From contig CAUEJN010000032.1 in the NCBI GenBank assembly GCA_959018045.1, forward strand, positions 1 to 11,411: a stretch of 11,411 bases of DNA, in the 5' to 3' direction. This document shows, one piece after another, positions 7,267 through 11,411 of the stretch (its first letter is position 1; every line of letters starts with the position of its first letter). The notes beneath the pieces were generated by a model. That model did no database searches and was not told the origin of the DNA. It saw only the letters and a list, made by a program, of their open reading frames with translations. The translations under genes and the position numbers were made by a program. The DNA is from an uncultured Butyricicoccus sp. (lineage in GTDB: Bacteria > Bacillota > Clostridia > Oscillospirales > Butyricicoccaceae).

Positions 7267-7513
7267 TGAATATTTGCAGCAGGCCGCGCCCGATGAGTTC
7301 TCCGAACCCATGCGGGAACAAACAACACCCGCCTCCGGTCTGTCTTCCGGCGGCGGGCTCATGCAGCTGCTGACCGATCGGCTGGGCGGCGCCAAGCTGG
7401 ATGCCGACACCCTAGTCACCATCGCGGTCATCTGGTTTCTGTTATCAGACGGCAAGGCACTGGACACCGACCTGCTCATCATCATTGGTGTCCTACTCCT
7501 ACTCGGTATTTAG
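7259..7513 (+). CDS. 84-aa small hydrophobic protein with tandem repeat, third of the operon
   Basis: Unrecognised. The N-terminal half is polar and acidic, then a Gly-rich stretch (27-33) precedes two short hydrophobic segments at 51-62 and 72-83. These are two copies of one unit: LDADTLVTIAVIWFLL (47-62) and LDTDLLIIIGVLLLLG (68-83), each led by L-D-x-D. Both are shorter than a normal membrane helix, so it may form a hairpin, a surface-seeking pair, or an amyloid-like or coat-like assembly. The ATG at 7259 is preferred over ATG 7244, because GAGG (7246-7249) is 9 nt before it; the longer start has no clear ribosome site. The stop codon overlaps that of rsmA on the other strand. Confidence 0.8.
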   Translation: MYNEYLQQAAPDEFSEPMREQTTPASGLSSGGGLMQLLTDRLGGAKLDADTLVTIAVIWFLLSDGKALDTDLLIIIGVLLLLGI

Positions 7514-8388
7514 CACATGCCCTTGACGTGCATGAGTGCACAGGCCGCGCTGGTCAGGCGGGCGTAGTCTTCTAGCGACAGGCGCTCGCCGCGCACACGC
7601 GCGTCCAGTCCACAATAGGTCACCATCTCGGTCAGCTGTTCCTTGTCAAACTTACCGCCGAATACCGTACCCATCGCGTTGACCAGCGTCTTGCGGCGCT
7701 GACCAAAGGCCGCACGCACCAGATCAAAAAACAGCTTCTCGTTTTCCACCTGTACCGCAGGCTGAGCCAGCGGCGTGAGGCGAATGACTGCCGAGTCGAC
7801 CTTGGGCTGCGGGACAAAGCAATCGCGCGGCACGTCAAAGAGGTACTCGGCGCGCGCGTGATACTGAATGTAGATGGAAAACGCCGAGGAATCCCCGGTT
7901 CCTGCCGGTGCGCAGATGCGCTCGGCTACTTCCTTCTGCACCATGACCGTGATCCCGGCAAACGCACCGCTGTCGAGCAGTGCCGAGATGGCCGGACTGG
8001 TGATATAATACGGCAGGTTTGCGCAGGCATAGACAGTCTTTCCCGGGAACTTCTCCTCGCACAGTGCCTTGAGGTCGGTCTTGAGCACGTCGCCCTGTAC
8101 CACCTCGACGTTATCACAGTCCGCGAGCGTCTCCCCGAGTACCGGGAACAGCGCGCGGTCAATCTCAATCGCCGCGACCTTCTCAGCGCGTTTGGACAGC
8201 TCGACAGTCAGGCAGCCCATACCCGGGCCGACTTCCACCGCACAGCTGTTTTCATCCACACCGCACTCAGCCGCGATGCGCTCGGGCACCCACTGCTCGG
8301 TCAGGAAGTTCTGTCCGAGCGATTTGGAAAAGCGAAAGCCGTGACGGGCTAAAATCGTTTTGATCTCCTGTATATCACAAAGTCCCAT
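7510..8388 (-). CDS. rsmA: 16S rRNA (adenine1518-N6/adenine1519-N6)-dimethyltransferase
   Basis: Dimethylates two adjacent adenines in the helix 45 loop of 16S rRNA using SAM, a late quality-control step in 30S maturation; also called ksgA. Visible marks are SLGQNFL at 23-29, SAM motif I VEVGPGMGCLT at 51-61, the acidic motif II Glu-Ile-Asp at 75-77, QGD at 98-100, the catalytic motif IV NLPYYI at 124-129, QKEVAERI at 151-158 and the C-terminal FVPQPKVDSAV and RRKTLVNAM blocks. At 292 aa it has full family length. AGGAGA (8394-8399) lies 5 nt before the ATG. It converges on the three-gene small-protein operon with a 4-nt overlap of stop codons, and diverges from the 52-aa gene. An Erm resistance methylase is unlikely given the length and motif set. 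Confidence 0.97.
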   Translation of the reverse strand: MGLCDIQEIKTILARHGFRFSKSLGQNFLTEQWVPERIAAECGVDENSCAVEVGPGMGCLTVELSKRAEKVAAIEIDRALFPVLGETLADCDNVEVVQGDVLKTDLKALCEEKFPGKTVYACANLPYYITSPAISALLDSGAFAGITVMVQKEVAERICAPAGTGDSSAFSIYIQYHARAEYLFDVPRDCFVPQPKVDSAVIRLTPLAQPAVQVENEKLFFDLVRAAFGQRRKTLVNAMGTVFGGKFDKEQLTEMVTYCGLDARVRGERLSLEDYARLTSAACALMHVKGMC

Positions 8389-8436
8389 GCATATCTCCTA
8401 TCTTTCTTCTGATCTCATCTACCTTTCTGTTGTTCT

Positions 8437-8445
8437 ATTATGCCA
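8437..8445 (-). promoter_or_regulatory. Probable extended -10 promoter of rsmA
   Basis: TGG followed by CATAAT on the minus strand gives an extended -10 (TG-n-CATAAT). No good -35 is present 17 bp upstream, as is usual for this class. Leader about 40 nt. Confidence 0.4.
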
Positions 8446-8500
8446 CAACGGTTCCGGTTGCTTGTACTGACTTCTGTCACAAATTTTAGCGCACCGGCGC

Positions 8501-8530
8501 GTATGCTTTGGGCATAAGGCGGAAATACTG
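8501..8530 (+). promoter_or_regulatory. Candidate forespore (sigma-F/sigma-G type) promoter
   Basis: GTATG (8501-8505), exactly 15 bp, then GGAAATACTG (8521-8530). The published Bacillus consensus for sigma-F is GYWTA-N15-GGNRANAMTW and for sigma-G a GYATR -35. Here the -35 fits GYATR fully and the -10 fits nine of ten sigma-F positions. A start near 8537 gives a leader of about 15 nt whose ribosome site begins almost at the 5' end. No good sigma-A promoter was found for this gene. The consensus comes from Bacillus, so transfer to this organism is inference. Confidence 0.45.
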
Positions 8531-8551
8531 GATGACAGAGGTGATAGTTCT

Positions 8552-8710
8552 ATGCAAATTGGATACGGAGCACTGGGCAGTGACCTAGGACAGTACTTCC
8601 GCAGCTTGCCCAAAAACGTGCAGGAAAACATCATGCAGTCCGGTGTCGTCTTTCACACCGAGCAGGATATGCGCAGATGTGTTGAGTACCTGATGGAAAG
8701 TAAGAACTGA
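8552..8710 (+). CDS. 52-aa small protein, possibly sporulation-expressed
   Basis: Unrecognised by name. Its core, LPKNVQENIMQSG then FHTEQDMRRCVEYLME (residues 19-49), resembles a class of tiny clostridial proteins with an LP-x-x-VQE-x-I-M helix followed by a second helix; this is from memory, not a search. Compact, soluble, one Cys (43). The ATG has GAGGTG (8538-8543) 8 nt upstream, a strong reason to call it real despite its size. It is alone between the rsmA divergent gap and a bidirectional terminator beginning 4 bases after its stop. The upstream sequence resembles a forespore promoter. Confidence 0.8.
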   Translation: MQIGYGALGSDLGQYFRSLPKNVQENIMQSGVVFHTEQDMRRCVEYLMESKN

Positions 8711-8713
8711 CGA

Positions 8714-8739
8714 AAAACGCGGCCGTGAGGCCGCGTTTT
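8714..8739. terminator. Bidirectional intrinsic terminator
   Basis: An 11-bp perfect stem (8714-8724 and 8729-8739), GC-rich core with A/T ends and a GTGA loop. It has four or five T after the stem on either strand. It serves both the 52-aa gene (ending 8710) and the converging vanW-type gene (ending 8749). Confidence 0.9.
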
Positions 8740-8748
8740 CTCATGTAC

Positions 8749-9546
8749 TCAGTGGGAACCGTAGGTACTGGTCGTGGTGTAGTTGACCTTACCGTTTACC
8801 GTACGGGTCAGGGTATAGACACCGTTCTTCTCGGTGACCTTGATAGTCGGCTTTGCGATCTTGGCATCTGCCGGACCCAGAATGGACATGGTCAGCTTAC
8901 CGCTCTTATCGTAGTATGTACCGATCATGACCGGGTAATCATAGGGATTTTTGAACTTGAACTCTGGACCGCCCCAGGAGACCGTCGCATCGCGTCCGCG
9001 CGGCAGATAGCTGACCGGCAGGCTGTGAGCGCGACGGGCAACAATGGTCATGTTGGACTCGAGGGCCGCGTTAAACAGCGTGGACGATACCTGACAGATA
9101 CCGCCGCCAACACCGGTATCGGTCTGACCGTTGACGTAAACACCGGCTTCCTTGTAACCGCGTGCCTTGGTACGCTGTCCGACAACCGTGTTAAACGAGA
9201 AGGTGGCACCCGGCTGGATGACGTAACCGTTGCAGGCCTTGGTCGCCAGCTGGATATTGGTGTTTCGGTTGGTATTGCTGCGGGCAAACTTGGTGGTGCA
9301 GGTGCCCAGCGTCTGGCCGTACGGATTGACCCACGGCTTGGTCTCGGTAGGTTTCTGCGGCTCGGTCGGCTTTTCTTCCTTGGGCGGTTCGGGATCGGGC
9401 TCCACAACCGGCGGTACATAGGGGACAAACTCCTGGGTAAACTGCTGCGCCTGCGAAACAATGGCGGTCTGAGAATCGACCGGAGGCGCAGGTGCCGCAT
9501 TGGTGCCAACGCTCAGTGCCAGCAATAAAGCTGCGGTTTCCAGCAT
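8749..9546 (-). CDS. Exported VanW-domain protein
   Basis: VanW proteins are widespread in Clostridia and named from the vancomycin-resistance cluster accessory gene; their biochemical role is not established. Here 265 aa: a hydrophobic N-terminal signal segment (about 2-18, ALLLALSVG with a likely cut near NAAPA), a Pro/Glu/Lys-rich spacer (42-73, PEPPKEEKPTEPQKP) typical of a wall-spanning linker, the VanW domain (about 77-208) with GATFSFNTVVG at 113-123 and GVGGGICQVSSTLFNAAL at 145-162, and a beta-rich tail. The signal lacks basic residues before the hydrophobic core, which is unusual. AGGAGA (9555-9560) lies 8 nt before the ATG. No van resistance genes are nearby, so resistance is not implied; a cell-envelope role is the reasonable guess. 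Confidence 0.9.
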   Translation of the reverse strand: MLETAALLLALSVGTNAAPAPPVDSQTAIVSQAQQFTQEFVPYVPPVVEPDPEPPKEEKPTEPQKPTETKPWVNPYGQTLGTCTTKFARSNTNRNTNIQLATKACNGYVIQPGATFSFNTVVGQRTKARGYKEAGVYVNGQTDTGVGGGICQVSSTLFNAALESNMTIVARRAHSLPVSYLPRGRDATVSWGGPEFKFKNPYDYPVMIGTYYDKSGKLTMSILGPADAKIAKPTIKVTEKNGVYTLTRTVNGKVNYTTTSTYGSH

Positions 9547-9612
9547 AATACTTCTCTCCTTTTATTTCCAATTCGATAATAATATATAAAACCGGTGAAT
9601 CCAGAAAAAGAT

Positions 9613-9643
9613 CGGGCGAACGGAAAATACTCCCGTTCGCCCG
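9613..9643 (-). terminator. Hairpin downstream of hpf: terminator and/or vanW leader dyad
   Basis: Perfect 11-bp inverted repeat (CGGGCGAACGG at 9613-9623, CCGTTCGCCCG at 9633-9643) with a 9-nt loop, followed on the minus strand by AT and then CTTTTTC. It sits about 60 bases after the hpf stop, so it can act as the hpf terminator. It also begins only 3 bp after the -10 box of the vanW promoter, so the same sequence covers the vanW start site. Confidence 0.7.
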
Positions 9644-9645
9644 TT

Positions 9646-9674
9646 ATTATAGCACGCTTTAAATCACCTTACAA
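9646..9674 (-). promoter_or_regulatory. Sigma-A promoter of the VanW gene
   Basis: Minus-strand TTGTAA (9669-9674), 17 bp, perfect TATAAT (9646-9651). Start predicted near 9639, giving a leader of about 93 nt that opens inside the dyad at 9613-9643. Confidence 0.8.
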
Positions 9675-9701
9675 GTAACAAGGGGATGACAAATAACGTC
9701 T

Positions 9702-10223
9702 TTAATCGCCTTCAATCAGGCCATAGCCGCCGTTTGCGCGCTTATACAGCACGGCATAGCCGCCGCCCTCATCTGCATTCTTGAAGAAGAAGAACTGGTG
9801 ATCGAGCAGGTTCATCTGCAGGATTGCCTCTTCCACGCTCATTGCCTCGACATCAAAGTGCTTGCGGCGGACGACCTCAAACGGCTCCTCCATCTCAGCT
9901 GCATGTGACGCAGCCTTTTCAAATGCACCCTGACGCAGTCTCTTTTCCAGACGAGTTTTATTTTTGCGGATCTGACGCTCGATGCGATTGATCGCGCCGT
10001 CCACCGACGCAAACATGTCGGTTGTGGTCTCCTCAGCACGGACGACCAGAGCACCCTGTTTTACGGTCAGCTCAACGGTCTGGCGACCCTTCAGCTCGGA
10101 AAAAGTCAATACCGAAGAAGAATCCGTGCTGAAATAACGATCGAGCTTCTCGACCTTTTTCATCGCATAATTGCGCAGATCATCGGAAATTTTCGTTTTC
10201 CTTTCGACGATGGTGAACTTCAT
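9702..10223 (-). CDS. hpf: Long-form ribosome hibernation promoting factor
   Basis: Binds the decoding centre of the 30S subunit in slow growth and, in its long form, dimerises through the C-terminal domain to join two 70S ribosomes into inactive 100S particles. At 173 aa it has the long-form length. The N-terminal S30AE domain (about 1-98) ends in the basic helix RIERQIRKNKTRLEKRLRQ; a flexible linker (99-116) leads to the dimerisation domain (118-172) with VVRRKHFDVEAMSVEEAI and the FFFFKNADEGG-YAVLYKR-GGYGLIE pattern. AGGAGA (10231-10236) lies 7 nt before the ATG. It has its own promoter (10294-10322) and probably terminates at 9613-9643. No secA or prfB neighbour is seen, unlike in several Firmicutes. 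Confidence 0.96.
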   Translation of the reverse strand: MKFTIVERKTKISDDLRNYAMKKVEKLDRYFSTDSSSVLTFSELKGRQTVELTVKQGALVVRAEETTTDMFASVDGAINRIERQIRKNKTRLEKRLRQGAFEKAASHAAEMEEPFEVVRRKHFDVEAMSVEEAILQMNLLDHQFFFFKNADEGGGYAVLYKRANGGYGLIEGD

Positions 10224-10293
10224 AACATCATCTCCTATCAGGGCTGTGATGCCCCAAATTCTTGTGCAATCTCAAGGGGAATTGCTTGTACAT

Positions 10294-10322
10294 ATTATAC
10301 TGCGCTCTCTATCGAATTACAA
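10294..10322 (-). promoter_or_regulatory. Sigma-A promoter of hpf
   Basis: Minus-strand TTGTAA (10317-10322), 17 bp, perfect TATAAT (10294-10299). Start near 10287, leader about 64 nt. The leader can form a CCCC/GGGG-closed stem with an inner CTTG/CAAG pair, of unknown significance. Confidence 0.85.
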
Positions 10323-10381
10323 GAGTTTTTAGGAGGTTTATATAAAATTCATATTTCCGTCCTCAGAAGGACACCGTTGTT

Positions 10382-11224
10382 TCAGATACGTCCTGCCGCG
10401 TGTCGGGTGATGTGGCAGCCGATGGAAATGGCACAGGGCAGGCTTGCGATATGGGTCGGATAAGGCTCGATGGCGCAGGAAAGTGCGGTGACCGTTCCGC
10501 CCAGTCCCTGCGGGCCGACACCCGACTTGTTAACACGCTCCAGAATGTCACGCTCCATCTCTGCGTAAAATTCGTCCGCGCTGTGCACATCGACCGGGCG
10601 CAGCAGTGCCTTCTTGGCCAGCTCGCTGGCCTTGTCTGCCGTGCCGCCCAGACCAACGCCGATAATGACCGGCGGGCAGGGATTGGAGCCGGCTGCGATG
10701 ACGGTATCCGCAATATAAGCGACGATCTGGTCACGGGTTGCAGCCGGGGTGAACATCTTGAGTGCGCTCATGTTCTCGCTTCCGCCGCCCTTGGGCGCGA
10801 CAATAATCTCGATTTCCTCGCCCGGTACCAGACGGGTATGCAGCACAGCCGGGGTGTTATCGTTGGTATTGACGCGGCGCAGCGGGTCGGACACGATGGA
10901 CTTGCGCAGGTAGCCGTCGGTATAGCCCTGTCGCACGCCTTCGTTGACCGCGTCCTCAAAGGCACCGCCCACAAGGTGCACATCCTGACCGACCGAGGCG
11001 AAGATCACCGCGGTTCCGGTGTCCTGACAGATCGGAACTTCCTGATCGCAGGCCAGGCGGCAGTTTCGGATCATCTCGTCAAAGATGGTCTTGCCAAGCG
11101 GCGACTGCTCGGCCTCCTTGCTGCGGACAAACGACTGCTGGATATCCTCCGGCAGATGGTAATTTGCCTCCATGCACAGGCGGCGTACCAGCGCCGTCAC
11201 CTCAGAAACATGCACTTCTCTCAT
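10382..11224 (-). CDS. Class I fumarate hydratase (or L-tartrate dehydratase) alpha subunit
   Basis: Iron-sulfur hydratase subunit catalysing fumarate/malate interconversion with a separate beta subunit; some relatives act on L(+)-tartrate instead. At 280 aa it has the usual alpha length. The [4Fe-4S] cysteines expected for the family are present: Cys66 in PICQDTGTAV, Cys183 in NPCPPVIIGVG and Cys270 in IGCHITRH. Other marks are PKGGGSENMSALKM at 144-157 and VGPQGLGGTVTAL at 236-248. The ATG has GGAGG (11234-11238) about 9 nt upstream. No beta subunit lies downstream, where hpf follows after 158 bp, nor immediately upstream, where an amidohydrolase ends. I see no convincing terminator after it, so some read-through into hpf is possible. 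The cluster implies an anaerobic lifestyle. Confidence 0.93.
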   Translation of the reverse strand: MREVHVSEVTALVRRLCMEANYHLPEDIQQSFVRSKEAEQSPLGKTIFDEMIRNCRLACDQEVPICQDTGTAVIFASVGQDVHLVGGAFEDAVNEGVRQGYTDGYLRKSIVSDPLRRVNTNDNTPAVLHTRLVPGEEIEIIVAPKGGGSENMSALKMFTPAATRDQIVAYIADTVIAAGSNPCPPVIIGVGLGGTADKASELAKKALLRPVDVHSADEFYAEMERDILERVNKSGVGPQGLGGTVTALSCAIEPYPTHIASLPCAISIGCHITRHAAGRI

Positions 11225-11250
11225 TTCGATATTCCTCCCTGTGAAAATAG

Positions 11251-11411
11251 TTACCGCTCAGCCTCAAAGACAATGTTGCCGCCGCATACGGTCAGCACCG
11301 TGTGCGAGCGGAATGCAAACGGGTGATCGGAAAAGAGCACCAAATCGGCGTCCAGTCCCACTTTGAGCGCGCCGATGCGGTCAGATAGGCCGAGAATCTC
11401 GGCCGGATAGC
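11251..11411 (-). CDS. C-terminus of an amidohydrolase-superfamily enzyme, partial
   Basis: Only the last 52 residues are in the window; the catalytic metal-binding barrel lies off the right edge. The tail shows ILGLSDRIGALKVGLDADLV followed by LFSDHPF and a closing beta strand, the hallmark C-terminal beta-sandwich of metal-dependent amidohydrolases (imidazolonepropionase-like, dihydroorotase-like and related). The usual V-DGK-V near the end reads VCGGNIVFE here. The stop at 11251-11253 lies 26 bp before the fumarase-type gene, so the two are probably co-transcribed. Substrate cannot be told from this fragment. Confidence 0.85.
   Translation of the reverse strand, partial: YPAEILGLSDRIGALKVGLDADLVLFSDHPFAFRSHTVLTVCGGNIVFEAER

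Noticed and set aside
7510..8388. Erm-type macrolide resistance methylase instead of rsmA
   Set aside because: The 292-aa length, NLPYYI motif and C-terminal FVPQPKVDS and RRKTL blocks are those of RsmA, and no leader-peptide attenuator is seen upstream.
8749..9546. Reading the VanW gene as part of a vancomycin-resistance cluster
   Set aside because: None of vanA/B-type ligase, vanH, vanX, vanR or vanS is present, and lone VanW-domain proteins are common in Clostridia.
10328..10345. AGGAGG on the plus strand before the fumarase antisense frame
   Set aside because: No ATG, GTG or TTG lies at a usable distance, and the downstream plus-strand frame is the shadow of the fumarase gene.
10355..10381. 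GTCCT/AGGAC hairpin right after the fumarase-type gene as a terminator
   Set aside because: The stem is only about 5-6 bp and is not followed by a T run on the minus strand.

Overview
The window looks like a core-genome segment of a low- to mid-GC Gram-positive anaerobe of the Clostridia, most likely Oscillospirales (Butyricicoccaceae or a relative). This is inferred from strong AGGAGG-type ribosome sites at almost every gene, a type III pantothenate kinase, a long-form hibernation factor, a secreted VanW protein, an oxygen-sensitive class I fumarase subunit, small clostridial-type hypothetical proteins and sigma-A style promoters. There is no mobile element, CRISPR array, rRNA or tRNA that I can see.

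Layout, left to right. At 1-3470 three minus-strand transcription units sit head to tail: glucose-6-phosphate isomerase (pgi, cut by the left edge), serine hydroxymethyltransferase (glyA, with its own intrinsic terminator), and an uncharacterised 154-aa protein. The 154-aa gene is the distal partner of an ArsB/NhaD/P-protein-like ion transporter at 3506-4777; the pair has one good promoter and one terminator. At 5064-6422 a yfcE-like metallophosphoesterase and coaX form a tightly packed minus-strand operon.

At 6574-7513 a divergent plus-strand operon encodes three unrecognised small proteins, the last a tiny hydrophobic protein with a tandem internal repeat. It runs tail to tail into rsmA (minus), and the two stop codons overlap, leaving no room for a terminator. 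Divergent from rsmA is a 52-aa small gene (8552-8710) preceded by a sequence resembling a forespore (sigma-F/sigma-G) promoter. It ends at a bidirectional terminator shared with a VanW-domain exported protein. The vanW promoter lies directly in front of a long perfect dyad. Then come hpf, with a promoter of the same TTGTAA-N17-TATAAT form, a class I fumarate hydratase alpha subunit with no beta subunit beside it, and the C-terminus of an amidohydrolase cut by the right edge.

Most genes are housekeeping: central carbon and one-carbon metabolism, CoA synthesis, ribosome maturation and ribosome hibernation. The parts least explained by known biology are the three-gene small-protein operon, the 52-aa gene with its possible sporulation promoter, the transporter-partner protein, the dyad at the vanW start site and the orphan fumarase subunit.
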